Below are positions 1 through 7,778 of a stretch of 64,000 nt of DNA, in pieces. Origin of the DNA: Bacteroidaceae bacterium (lineage in GTDB: Bacteria > Bacteroidota > Bacteroidia > Bacteroidales > Bacteroidaceae). The first letter of the stretch is position 1. Each line of letters begins with the position of its first letter. Under the pieces are notes generated by a model. That model was not told the origin of the DNA. It made no database searches and worked only from the letters and a program-made list of their open reading frames with translations. The stretch covers positions 1 to 64,000 of the forward strand of contig JAFRNY010000055.1 in NCBI GenBank assembly GCA_017429945.1, given 5' to 3'. A program made the translations under genes and the position numbers.

Positions 1-1
1 C

Positions 2-1003
2 CCCATCAGCGGCACCCGCAACTGGACCGACGTGCGCCAGTTCAACCTCATGTTCAAGACCGAGGTCGGCTCCACCGCCGAGGGTACATCGACCATCTAC
101 CTCCGCCCCGAAACAGCACAGGGTATCTTCGTCAACTACCTCAACGTGCAGAAGACCGGCCGCATGAAGCTCCCCTTCGGTATCGCACAGATCGGCAAGG
201 CCTTCCGCAACGAGATCGTCGCACGCCAGTTCATCTTCCGTATGCGCGAGTTCGAGCAGATGGAGATGCAGTTCTTCGTAAAGCCCGGCACCGAGCTCGG
301 ATGGTTTGAGCAGTGGAAGCAGACACGTATGGCCTGGCACCAGGCCCTCGGCTTCGGCGCTGAGAACTACCGCTTCCACGACCACGACAAGCTGGCCCAC
401 TACGCCAACGCCGCCACCGACATCGAGTTCCACATGCCCTTTGGCTTCAAGGAAGTCGAGGGTATTCACTCACGCACCAACTTCGACCTCTCGCAGCACG
501 CCAAGTACAGCGGCAAGAAGATCGAGTACTTCGACCCCGAGACCAACGAGAGCTACACGCCGTTCGTCATCGAGACCTCCATCGGCGTCGACCGTATGTT
601 CCTCAGCGTCATGTGCCACAGCTACTGCGAAGAGCAGCTCGAGAACGGCGAGACGCGCGTCGTGCTGCGTCTGCCGGCAGCCCTGGCACCCGTCAAGCTC
701 GCCGTACTGCCCCTCGTGAAGAAGGACGGCCTGCCCGAGGTGGCTCAGCAGATCGTCAACGATCTCCGCTTCCACTTCAACTGCAAGTACGACGAGAAGG
801 ACACCATCGGCAAGCGCTACCGCCGCATGGACGCCATCGGCTGCCCCTACTGCGTCACCATCGACCACGACACGCTCGAGGATCATTGCGTCACCTTGCG
901 CGACCGCGACACCATGGAGCAGCGCCGCGTGCCCATCGCTGACCTCCAGAGCATCATCGAGGATAAGGTAAGCATCACCAGCCTGCTGAAGAAGCTGCTG
1001 TAA
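2..1003 (+). CDS. glyS: Glycyl-tRNA synthetase, class II dimeric type (3' part)
   Basis: Charges tRNA-Gly with glycine in the cytoplasm. The reading frame is open from base 2 and the start lies outside the window. The visible 333 residues hold the class II catalytic core: the segment YLRPETAQGIF, then RNEIVARQFIFRMREFEQMEMQFF (motif 2 region) and later SIGVDRMFL (motif 3-like), followed by an anticodon-binding domain beginning near APVKLAVLPLVKKD. The length and motifs fit the alpha2 (eukaryote/archaea-like) GlyRS used by Bacteroidetes rather than the alpha2beta2 enzyme. The FKBP-like lipoprotein gene downstream would be its direct neighbour but for an inverted-repeat unit in between. Confidence is high. 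Confidence 0.96.
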   Translation, partial: PISGTRNWTDVRQFNLMFKTEVGSTAEGTSTIYLRPETAQGIFVNYLNVQKTGRMKLPFGIAQIGKAFRNEIVARQFIFRMREFEQMEMQFFVKPGTELGWFEQWKQTRMAWHQALGFGAENYRFHDHDKLAHYANAATDIEFHMPFGFKEVEGIHSRTNFDLSQHAKYSGKKIEYFDPETNESYTPFVIETSIGVDRMFLSVMCHSYCEEQLENGETRVVLRLPAALAPVKLAVLPLVKKDGLPEVAQQIVNDLRFHFNCKYDEKDTIGKRYRRMDAIGCPYCVTIDHDTLEDHCVTLRDRDTMEQRRVPIADLQSIIEDKVSITSLLKKLL

Positions 1004-1010
1004 GAAAAAA

Positions 1011-1044
1011 GACCCACCCCCCGAACAGACCCACCCCCCGAACA
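1011..1044. repeat. Two tandem 17-bp copies at the outer edge of an inverted repeat
   Basis: Two copies of a 17-bp unit beginning gacccacccccc and ending gaaca run directly into the left inverted-repeat arm, which itself starts gaccca. The arm's outer edge therefore looks reiterated, as if several truncated ends had accumulated at the same point. Confidence 0.7.
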
Positions 1045-1087
1045 GACCCACCCCTCACCCTCCCTGTGAGGGAGGGAGTGGTTACCT
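1044..1087 (+). repeat. Left arm of 44-bp perfect inverted repeat
   Basis: Reverse complement of 1620-1663 with no mismatch. It contains the near-palindrome ccctccctgtgagggaggg and ends gtggttacct towards the nuclease gene. Confidence 0.9.
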
Positions 1088-1094
1088 TCGAAAA

Positions 1095-1197
1095 ATGGCA
1101 TACAAGACGGCACATCCAGACAGATATGGATTGCCCAAAAGAATATGCACGCGAGAATCGGAGGAGTCAGACGCTCGCTGAGACATTCTACCTTTGA
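1095..1197 (+). pseudogene. Truncated, frameshifted DUF559 5' fragment
   Basis: It starts ATG with MAYKTA-PDRYGL, matching the N-terminus of the next gene. One extra base before the shared gcacgcgag shifts the frame. Read in the other frame the match continues as ARENRRSQTLAETF and then hits TGA at 1195. It is a relic of a second DUF559 copy, so the unit was duplicated or inserted more than once here. Confidence 0.75.
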
Positions 1198-1200
1198 CAC

Positions 1201-1602
1201 ATGGCATACAAAACGGCATCGCCGGATAGATATGGATTATTGAAAGGATGGGCACGCGAGAACCGGAGAAACCAGACGCTTGCTGAGAAATTCCTTTGGG
1301 ATAATATTAAGGATGAAGCTTTAGGCGTCAAATTCCTCCGTCAACACATTATTGGCGATTACATCGTTGATTTTCTTGCTCGTAGCGAAGGCTTGATCAT
1401 TGAAGTAGATGGAGCCTATCATGCCGAACGGCAACAGAAAGAAGATGATGCAGCGAGGACCGAATTCCTCTAGCAGATGGGCTACAATGTACTGCGATTC
1501 ACAAACGAGCAAGTACTATACAATATTGATGACGTTATCCAACAAATTACGAACTATTTCGACAAAGGAGTTATTCTCAACAACAGTTACGATGATTTCT
1601 AA
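1201..1602 (+). pseudogene. DUF559 (Vsr-like endonuclease fold) protein interrupted by an in-frame TAG
   Basis: The N-terminal 90 codons (MAYKTASPDRYG...) match the DUF559 family. They include LAEKFLW, GVKFLRQHIIGDYIVDF and IIEVDGAYHAE, which carry the conserved D and E-x-D residues of the Vsr/restriction-endonuclease-like fold. A TAG at 1471-1473 ends the frame after DAARTEFL. Immediately after it, in the same frame, come QMGYNVLRFTNEQV and a normal family C-terminus, ending at TAA 1600-1602. The full product would be 133 residues, the usual length of the family. One base change (for example GAG to TAG) explains the break. It may be a recent pseudogene or, less likely, read through. The flanking inverted repeats suggest it belongs to the repeat unit, not to its chromosomal neighbours. 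Confidence 0.8.
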
Positions 1603-1619
1603 GATACTACATTTTGCAC

Positions 1620-1663
1620 AGGTAACCACTCCCTCCCTCACAGGGAGGGTGAGGGGTGGGTCT
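1620..1663 (-). repeat. Right arm of 44-bp perfect inverted repeat
   Basis: Exact reverse complement of 1044-1087. Its distal part encodes the probable GTG start and first residues (MRGG) of the following lipoprotein. Confidence 0.9.
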
Positions 1664-2248
1664 CTTTTTCTGCTACTGCTGCTCCTCCTCTCTTGCTCCT
1701 CCGACACCGAGGACTACGATCCCTACTACAACTGGCGGGCGCGCAACGAGGCTTGGTTCAACCAGATAGCTGACTCGGCACGCCGCGGCGGCAGCCAGTG
1801 GCTGAGCCTCAAGTCGGCGCTCAAGAGTCCTCAATACCAGAGCGGACAGCGCTCCGACAGCATCTACGTGCACATACTCCAGCGTGGCAACGGCAGCACG
1901 ACGCCGGCCTACACCGACACCGTCCGCATCAATTTCCGCGGCACGCTCATGCCTACTCAGGATGCCACGGGCGCGCCCATGACCATGGTGTTCTCGCAGA
2001 CCTACTACCAGGACTTCGACCCCGCCACGGCAGCGCCGCAGAAAGCTTGCGTGGCATCGTTCACATCGGGCTTCGCCACCGCGCTGCAGCACATGGTCGA
2101 GGGCGACGACTGGCTCGTCTACATCCCAGCCGACCTCTTCTACGGAGAGAGCGCCAACGGCGTCATCCCAGCCTACAGCGCCGCCTGCTTCCGAATAAAC
2201 ATGGTCGGCGTATATCCCCTCGGCACAAAGGTGCCCGAGTGGAAGTGA
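1649..2248 (+). CDS. FKBP-like peptidyl-prolyl isomerase lipoprotein
   Basis: Predicted outer-membrane or periplasmic lipoprotein of about 200 residues. From the GTG at 1649 the product begins MRGGSLF, followed by seven leucines and the lipobox LLSC with Cys16. The C-terminal half reads SDSIYVHILQRGNGS, DTVRINFRGTLMP, GFATALQHMVEGDDWLVYIPADLFYGE and AACFRINMVGVY, which is the order of an FKBP domain. The catalytic activity is not certain, since several aromatic pocket residues vary in this group. The start lies inside the right arm of the upstream inverted repeat. An alternative ATG at 1592 would give a 19-residue longer N-terminus that is not signal-like. The original start may have been lost to insertion. 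Confidence 0.8.
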   Translation: MRGGSLFLLLLLLLSCSSDTEDYDPYYNWRARNEAWFNQIADSARRGGSQWLSLKSALKSPQYQSGQRSDSIYVHILQRGNGSTTPAYTDTVRINFRGTLMPTQDATGAPMTMVFSQTYYQDFDPATAAPQKACVASFTSGFATALQHMVEGDDWLVYIPADLFYGESANGVIPAYSAACFRINMVGVYPLGTKVPEWK

Positions 2249-2249
2249 G

Positions 2250-2371
2250 GACAAGTTGACAAGTTGACAAGTTAACAAGTTAACAAGTTGACAAGTTCTT
2301 CGCAAGCGAAGCGACGCAAGCGTCGAGCGGACAAGTTCTTCGCAAGCGAAGCGACGCAAGCGTCGAGCGGA
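2250..2371. repeat. GACAAGTT tandem units and a 40-bp direct repeat
   Basis: Immediately after the FKBP stop come several (g/t)acaagtt octamers, then two copies of a 40-bp unit containing cttcgcaagcgaagcgacg. Each unit holds a short self-complementary stretch (cttcgcaagcgaag). No coding potential is seen. Confidence 0.75.
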
Positions 2372-2395
2372 CTAGACAATTTGTTTTTATGCAAG

Positions 2396-2435
2396 ACAAC
2401 GGCTGTTCATACAAATGCGTATGAGCAGCCGTTGT
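2396..2435 (+). terminator. Hairpin, probable terminator after the FKBP gene
   Basis: A 16-bp stem (acaacggctgttcata pairing with tatgagcagccgttgt, one G-T pair) encloses an 8-base loop. There is no strong T-tract after it, so a Rho-independent role is likely but not certain. Confidence 0.5.
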
Positions 2436-2504
2436 TGTAATTAGTAGGATTATGATTATAAATTAGTATTTAATGACTTAATAACTCTTTACCTGTGAAA
2501 AATC

Positions 2505-2536
2505 TTTGCAGACTCATAATCTTTTTATTAACTTTG
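2505..2536 (+). promoter_or_regulatory. Bacteroidetes-type promoter for the M6 metalloprotease
   Basis: TTTG (2505-2508), 20 bp, then TAACTTTG (2529-2536), a full match to TTTG-N19-21-TAnnTTTG. The start codon is about 70 bp downstream, leaving a moderate leader. Confidence 0.75.
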
Positions 2537-2605
2537 CAGCCGCTTTGCCTTGTGAAGTCAAACTTATAATCAATAAATCGCACGGGTATCCGTTATCTGA
2601 ACACT

Positions 2606-5600
2606 ATGAACTGCAAGAAATTATTTCTCTTCTCTATTTCGTGCTTAATCGCACTCTTCGTCTGCGTGGCCAGCGCTATGGCCGTACCAGCTAAGCGCGG
2701 ACTGACAAAAGAACTGACGCTGACTGACGGCACGCGCGTGACGGCAACTCTCGTCGGCGACGAGCACGGGCACTTCTGGCTCGCGGCTGACGGCACGGCC
2801 TATCAGGCCGTTGATGGAGCCGATGTGTACGCCAGTGTCGACCGTCAGCAGGTCATCCAAAAAGCCAACGCCAAGCGGGCTGCTTCCAACGCACGCCGTA
2901 TGCGCCGTATGGCGCCGTGTCGTGTCGGGGAGGTCGGTGGTATTACTGGGCAGAAGAAGGGACTGATTATCCTGGTCAACTTCAGCGACGAATCATTCCA
3001 GTCGTTCAACAACAATGCCCTCTACCAACGTATCGCCAATGAGGAGAATTTCTCTTACGGCGACTTCAAAGGCTCTATGCGCGACTACTTCTACGCGCAG
3101 AGCGAGGGGCAGTTCGAGTTGACCTTCGATGTAGTTGGGCCTGTGGAAGTGAGCCAGGCCCAAAGTTATTATGGCGCCAACGACAGCGACGGCAACGACA
3201 AGTACCCCGCCACGATGGTCATCGAGGCGCTGAAGAAGGCCGACTCGCAGGTCAACTATGCCGACTATGACTGGGATGGTGACGGTGAGGTGGAGCAGGT
3301 CTACGTCGTCTATGCCGGTAAGGGCGAGGCCGATGGCGGCGCTTCCACTACAATCTGGCCCCACGAATGGGAACTCTCGTCGGCCGCCACTTATGGTGAC
3401 GGCGCAGGGGCCCAGACGCTCGACGGCGTGAAAATCGATACTTATGCCTGCGGAGGAGAGCTCAACGGCGAGACGGGCAGTATCGCAGGCATTGGCACCA
3501 TGTGCCACGAGTTCAGCCACTGCCTCGGCTACCCAGATTTCTACGACACCGACTACTCCGGAGGCCAAGGCATGGGCTACTGGGACCTTATGGACGGCGG
3601 CTCATACAACGGCGACGGCTACCAGCCTGCGGGCTACACCAGCTACGAGCGATGGGTGGCTGGCTGGAAGACACCCACGGAGCTGACTTCGACGACGCAG
3701 ATAGACAATATGAAGGCGCTGCAGACTGCCGGCAGCAACACATATATTATATATAATAGCGGCAACAGCAACGAATACTACCTCCTCGAGAACCGACAGA
3801 AGACAGGATGGGACGCTAGCCTCCCTGGCAATGGCCTGCTTATTCTCCACGTGGACTACAGCGCTTCGGCCTGGAGCAGCAACACGCCCAACGACACGCC
3901 GTCGCACCAGCGCATGACATGGATTGCGGCCGACAATAAATATCAGTATGAGACATACAATGGCTCCAAGTACTACACCGTAGAAGGCATGGCCAACGAT
4001 CCGTTTCCCTACGGCTCGGTGAAAGCTTTCAACGCCACGACTACGCCTGCCGCCAAGTTCTACAACAAGACAGCCGACGGCACCTACTACATGGACTCCT
4101 CGGTCGAGAATATCACACAGAACAGCGATGGCACAGTCTCATTCAAGTTCCGTGCCGCCAGCAATATCGCTACGCCTGTCTTCTCGCCCAAAGCCGGCCG
4201 TTATGCCGAAGCACAGACTGTCAGCATTACGTGCGACACTGAGGGCGCAACAATCTATTATACCCTCGACGGCAGTGCGCCCACCACGGCCAGCGCCATC
4301 TACACCATGCCCCTCACCATCAGTGAAACGACGGTCGTGAAGGCCATGGCGGTGGTCGATGGCGAGGAGAGTAAAGTGGCAACGGGTAAGTTCTCAATCG
4401 GCGCCAGCACAAGCGATCCCAATACCACAACCTTCAGCCGCGTGGCTTCGGTCGACGACCTTGAGCCAGGCATGCGCTATATCATAGCCTGCGGCAGCAA
4501 GGCCCGTGCGGCAGGCTCCGTGAGCAGTCAAGTTATGGGGTCACAGATGGTCACCGTGAGCGATGACGTTATCACCATTGGCAGCGGAGTGGAAGTGTTC
4601 GTGCTCGAGCAGACCGACGGCGGCTGGACGTTCCAAAACGAGACTACCAACGAGTATCTCTATGCTACGGCCGCGAAGAAGATGGCCTACAGCGCCGACG
4701 AGCAGACATGGACGCTCGCCAACGGCACCGACGGCGTCACTATGACCTTTGGCTCTTACGGCACGATGCTTTATAACGTGAACAATCCACGCTTCACCAC
4801 CTACACCAGCAGCCCCAATTCAGGGATGATTCAGGCAAACCTCTACATGGAGGACAGCAGCGCCACGCCCTCGCAGCCCGAGCCCGTCATCGTTGCCGAT
4901 GAGGTACTGAACTTCACAGCCAAGGTGGGAGCGCAGCAAACAGTGGACCTCAATGTGCTGAGCGAGAACCTGACAGAGAATATCACGCTGACGCTGACTG
5001 ATGCTTCGAACGTCTTCACCCTTTCGTCAACGACTATCGACAAGGCCGAAGAAGAGGCCACAGTCGGCGTGACCTTCACGCCTACGGCCGCTGGCACCTT
5101 CACGGCCACCATCACCCTCACCAGCGCCGGCGCCGAAACGGTGACGGTGGCGCTCACAGGCGTGGCTACGGAGGATAGCGGAACTACGGGTGGCGAGGGC
5201 GACTATGTCAAAGTAACTTCTGTGCCAAATGATTGGAGCGGTCAGTATCTGATTGTTTATGAAGATGGAAGCTCGGCTATGGATGGCGGCTTGGAAACCT
5301 TGGACGCTGTAGGCAATACCATTAGCGTGACAATATCTGACAATACGATTGCGAGTACGGATGCTACTGATGCCGCATCATTTACTATTGAAGCCTTCAA
5401 TGGTGGCTATAGCATTAAAAGTGCAAGCGGCTATTACATTGGACAGGACTCAGACGCTAATGGCTTGAAGACATCCGCAACTAAAGCTTACTCGAATTCG
5501 TTAAGCCTGACTGACGATGGCTTGAACATAGTCTGTGGTGGTGCTTATCTTCGCTATAATGCAGCGTCTAATCAGCTTCGTTTCCGCTACTACAAGTCGT

Positions 5601-6952
5601 CGTCTTACACTGGTCAGAAAGCTATTGCGCTCTATCGCAAGGCTGATGGCGTTTCCAAGCAGGACGCTACGCTCGCTTTCAGTGCCACCTCGGCAACGGT
5701 GACGCTTGGCGAAGAGTTTACTGAACCAGTGCTGACAACATCGCCCGACGGTATCGCTGTCACCTATTCCAGCAGCAGACCTTCCGTGGCAACGGTCGAT
5801 ACTGAGAACGGAGCCGTGACAATTCTTGCCGCCGGCACGACTACTATCACCGCCACCTTCGCTGGCAACGACGAGTACAACAGTGCATCTGCCTCTTACA
5901 CTCTCACCGTCAAGGCGGAGGCCTCCGACGATGAGAACTCTGCCGACAATCCATACACCGTAGCAGAGGCTCTGGCCCTGTTCGACGGCGAAGCACTGCC
6001 TGCCGAATTCGTTTACGTGAAAGGCATCGTGGCAAGCGTCACTGAGGTCAGCACTCAGTTTGGCAATGCCTCCTATTATATTTCAGACGACGGTACGGCT
6101 GCCGACCAACTCTACGTTTATCGTGGCAAGTATCTTGACAACGAAGCCTTCACCAATGCAGACGAACTGCAGGTGGGCGATACGGTTGTAATCTACGGCA
6201 ACTTAATCCTCTATCACAACGAGATTCGTGAATTCGCGTCCGGCAACTACCTCATCAGCCTCTCTCGCCCTGAGGGCACAACGCCTGTCGAAGGAGACTA
6301 TGTCAAGGTTACCTCTGTGCCCGATGATTGGAGCGGTCAGTATTTAATTGTTTATGAAGGTGAGGATGGTAGTTTGGCCATGGATGGTGGCTTGAAGACC
6401 TTAGATGCAGTGAGCAATACCATCAGCGTGACGATCTCCGACAATACGATTGCGAGTACGGATGCTACTGATGCCGCGTCTTTCACAATTGAAGCCGTTT
6501 CTGGTGGCTATTCCATTAAGAGTGCAAGCGGTTATTACATAGGTCAGACCTCTGATTCAAACGGCTTGAAGTCATCAACCGAGACAGTTTACTCTAATGC
6601 GCTAAGTCATGCAGCAGACAGCGTGGATATTGTCAGCGGCGGTGCTTATCTCCGCTATAATAAGACGTCTGGTCAGACGCGTTTTCGTTATTATAAATCC
6701 GCTACCTATATAAACCAAGAGCCCATTGCTCTTTATCGCAAGGTAGCTACGCCCGTCATCACCATTGCCGGCGATGTCAACAAAGATGGCTCAGTCACCA
6801 TTGCTGACGTGACAGCTCTTGTGAACATCATTTTGGGCAAGGACAACGTTGAGCCTTACAGGTACGACCACGCCGCGGCCGACGTCAATGCCGACGGCTC
6901 GGTTACGATAGCCGATGTGACGGCGCTGGTGAATAAGATTTTAGGGAAGTGA
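2606..6952 (+). CDS. Secreted M6-family metalloprotease with C-terminal dockerin
   Basis: A 1,448-residue exported protease. A signal peptide (MNCKKLFLFSISCLIALFVC...) precedes an immune-inhibitor-A/M6 catalytic domain with the zinc motif HEFSH at residues 301-305 and GMGYWDLMD downstream. After about residue 510 comes a chitobiase-type C-terminal fold (TPVFSPKAGRYAEAQTVSI...). It is followed by Ig-like or BACON-like segments, a Big2-like domain (VTYSSSRPSVATVD) and an OB-like domain (NPYTVAEALALF). Two near-identical modules of about 150 residues, both starting EGDYVKVTSVP, lie at about 865-1013 and 1230-1388. The end (1389-1448) is a dockerin pair, DVNKDGSVTIADVTALVN and DVNADGSVTIADVTALVN, each with Asp/Asn calcium ligands. 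It likely degrades extracellular protein. The substrate is unknown. Confidence 0.88.
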   Translation: MNCKKLFLFSISCLIALFVCVASAMAVPAKRGLTKELTLTDGTRVTATLVGDEHGHFWLAADGTAYQAVDGADVYASVDRQQVIQKANAKRAASNARRMRRMAPCRVGEVGGITGQKKGLIILVNFSDESFQSFNNNALYQRIANEENFSYGDFKGSMRDYFYAQSEGQFELTFDVVGPVEVSQAQSYYGANDSDGNDKYPATMVIEALKKADSQVNYADYDWDGDGEVEQVYVVYAGKGEADGGASTTIWPHEWELSSAATYGDGAGAQTLDGVKIDTYACGGELNGETGSIAGIGTMCHEFSHCLGYPDFYDTDYSGGQGMGYWDLMDGGSYNGDGYQPAGYTSYERWVAGWKTPTELTSTTQIDNMKALQTAGSNTYIIYNSGNSNEYYLLENRQKTGWDASLPGNGLLILHVDYSASAWSSNTPNDTPSHQRMTWIAADNKYQYETYNGSKYYTVEGMANDPFPYGSVKAFNATTTPAAKFYNKTADGTYYMDSSVENITQNSDGTVSFKFRAASNIATPVFSPKAGRYAEAQTVSITCDTEGATIYYTLDGSAPTTASAIYTMPLTISETTVVKAMAVVDGEESKVATGKFSIGASTSDPNTTTFSRVASVDDLEPGMRYIIACGSKARAAGSVSSQVMGSQMVTVSDDVITIGSGVEVFVLEQTDGGWTFQNETTNEYLYATAAKKMAYSADEQTWTLANGTDGVTMTFGSYGTMLYNVNNPRFTTYTSSPNSGMIQANLYMEDSSATPSQPEPVIVADEVLNFTAKVGAQQTVDLNVLSENLTENITLTLTDASNVFTLSSTTIDKAEEEATVGVTFTPTAAGTFTATITLTSAGAETVTVALTGVATEDSGTTGGEGDYVKVTSVPNDWSGQYLIVYEDGSSAMDGGLETLDAVGNTISVTISDNTIASTDATDAASFTIEAFNGGYSIKSASGYYIGQDSDANGLKTSATKAYSNSLSLTDDGLNIVCGGAYLRYNAASNQLRFRYYKSSSYTGQKAIALYRKADGVSKQDATLAFSATSATVTLGEEFTEPVLTTSPDGIAVTYSSSRPSVATVDTENGAVTILAAGTTTITATFAGNDEYNSASASYTLTVKAEASDDENSADNPYTVAEALALFDGEALPAEFVYVKGIVASVTEVSTQFGNASYYISDDGTAADQLYVYRGKYLDNEAFTNADELQVGDTVVIYGNLILYHNEIREFASGNYLISLSRPEGTTPVEGDYVKVTSVPDDWSGQYLIVYEGEDGSLAMDGGLKTLDAVSNTISVTISDNTIASTDATDAASFTIEAVSGGYSIKSASGYYIGQTSDSNGLKSSTETVYSNALSHAADSVDIVSGGAYLRYNKTSGQTRFRYYKSATYINQEPIALYRKVATPVITIAGDVNKDGSVTIADVTALVNIILGKDNVEPYRYDHAAADVNADGSVTIADVTALVNKILGK

Positions 6953-6962
6953 CGAACGAATC

Positions 6963-6993
6963 AGGCCCCGCTGCTCACAGAGTGGCGGGGCCT
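6963..6993 (+). terminator. Terminator after the M6 protease
   Basis: A 9-bp perfect GC stem (aggccccgc / gcggggcct) with a 13-base loop, followed by gttaatttt. It lies 10 bp after the protease stop codon. Confidence 0.75.
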
Positions 6994-6995
6994 GT

Positions 6996-7093
6996 TAATT
7001 TTCTAATTTTCTAATTTTCTAATTTTCTAATTTTCTAATTCTTTAATTTTTTAATTCTTTAATTTTCTAATTCTTTAATTTTTTAATTTTCTA
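6996..7093. repeat. TTTTCTAA / TTCTTTAA tandem array
   Basis: About twelve 8-9 base AT-rich units (ttttctaa with ttctttaa and ttttttaa variants) fill the gap between the protease terminator and the gldH stop. The array is non-coding. Confidence 0.85.
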
Positions 7094-7094
7094 A

Positions 7095-7568
7095 TTATTC
7101 TATCTTTAGTCCTACTTCAAACACTCCCTGGATCTGTTGCTCACGCATGATGTGGTAGACGAGGAATTCGGGGCTCTCGCCGTTGCGGAGGCTGACGTTG
7201 CGCACGCCGAGCTGGGCTTCGTGGAGCACTACTCCGGTGGTCTGCCAGCGGCCGCGGGCATCGGCGAGGATGAAGTGGAGGGTGTCGCGGCGGGGTCGCA
7301 TGAGGCTGTCGGAGCGCTGCTCGCACACGAGCCACAGGTCGCGGTAGGCGAACTGCTGGCCCAGGCGCAGCGAGATGCTGAGGGCGGCCTTGCGCGGCAG
7401 CGTGGCGGTGTCGGGGCGGAAGCGTAGCGTGTCGGTGCAGCGCCATGCGTGGGCGTCTACGGGCTTAAACTCGTAGTAGGGCATGGCGGGCATGGGCCTG
7501 CCCTGGCGGCACGCCACCGCCGCCAGGGTGGCTACGGCCAGAAATATTATATGTACGCGCGTGCGCAT
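7095..7568 (-). CDS. gldH: Gliding motility lipoprotein GldH
   Basis: A 157-residue lipoprotein with an N-terminal signal and a lipobox ending at Cys20 (LAAVAC). The body matches the GldH family: YYEFKPVDAHAW near the start, then a beta-rich domain ending MREQQIQGVFEVGLKIE. GldH is needed for gliding in Flavobacterium and is widespread in non-gliding Bacteroidetes, where its role is unclear. Here it is the last gene of the holB-ricT-gldH run on the minus strand, an order seen elsewhere in the phylum. The gap to ricT is unusually long (210 bp) and made of repeats. The family call is confident, the function in this organism is not. Confidence 0.85.
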   Translation of the reverse strand: MRTRVHIIFLAVATLAAVACRQGRPMPAMPYYEFKPVDAHAWRCTDTLRFRPDTATLPRKAALSISLRLGQQFAYRDLWLVCEQRSDSLMRPRRDTLHFILADARGRWQTTGVVLHEAQLGVRNVSLRNGESPEFLVYHIMREQQIQGVFEVGLKIE

Positions 7569-7778
7569 GTGTGAGGGCTTAGGGCTTATCGTTTAGGGTT
7601 TATCGTTTAGGGTTCTTCGCAGAGCGAAGCGGCAGAGCCGAGCGTAGGGTTCTTCGCGGAGCGCTGAACGACTTTGAACTTTGAACTTTGAACTTTTGGA
7701 GCAGCGAGAGCAATCAAGCTCGCTTGAATTGCCGAGTCGCGACAAAAGTCAGCGAAGCTAACTTTGAACTTTGAACTT
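7569..7778. repeat. Composite repeat region between ricT and gldH
   Basis: It contains tatcgtttaggg units (about 7585-7610), two ttcttcgc(a/g)gagcg units, and then heptamer arrays of ttgaact (7671-7690 and 7762-7784) around a 77-bp element. No gene is seen. Confidence 0.75.
7690..7766. repeat. 77-bp repeat, copy 1 (second copy at 10116)
   Basis: Differs from 10116-10192 at a single base. It includes agcgag...ctcgct, which can form a short stem, and is embedded in the same GAACTTT heptamer array at both sites and in the same orientation. Confidence 0.85.

Larger units (their letters stand above)
1044..1663 (+). mobile_element. Inverted-repeat unit carrying a DUF559 gene (putative mobile unit)
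   Basis: A perfect 44-bp inverted repeat (1044-1087 and 1620-1663) brackets one decayed and one nearly complete DUF559 gene. Each arm contains an internal near-palindrome, ccctccctgtgagggaggg. The second gene's stop codon is only 17 bp from the right arm, and the first relic begins 8 bp inside the left arm, so coding content and arms fit as one cassette. It sits between glyS and the FKBP lipoprotein gene. That it moves is an inference: no target-site duplication is evident, and DUF559 is a Vsr-like nuclease-fold family, not a known transposase. Shorter relatives of the arms recur near 54.75, 55.12 and 63.98 kb. Confidence 0.5.

Noticed and set aside
1409..1648. A longer FKBP protein starting at 1409 or 1592
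   Set aside because: This would translate the DUF559 gene in a second frame and the repeat arm, placing over 20-90 residues before the signal peptide and lipobox.
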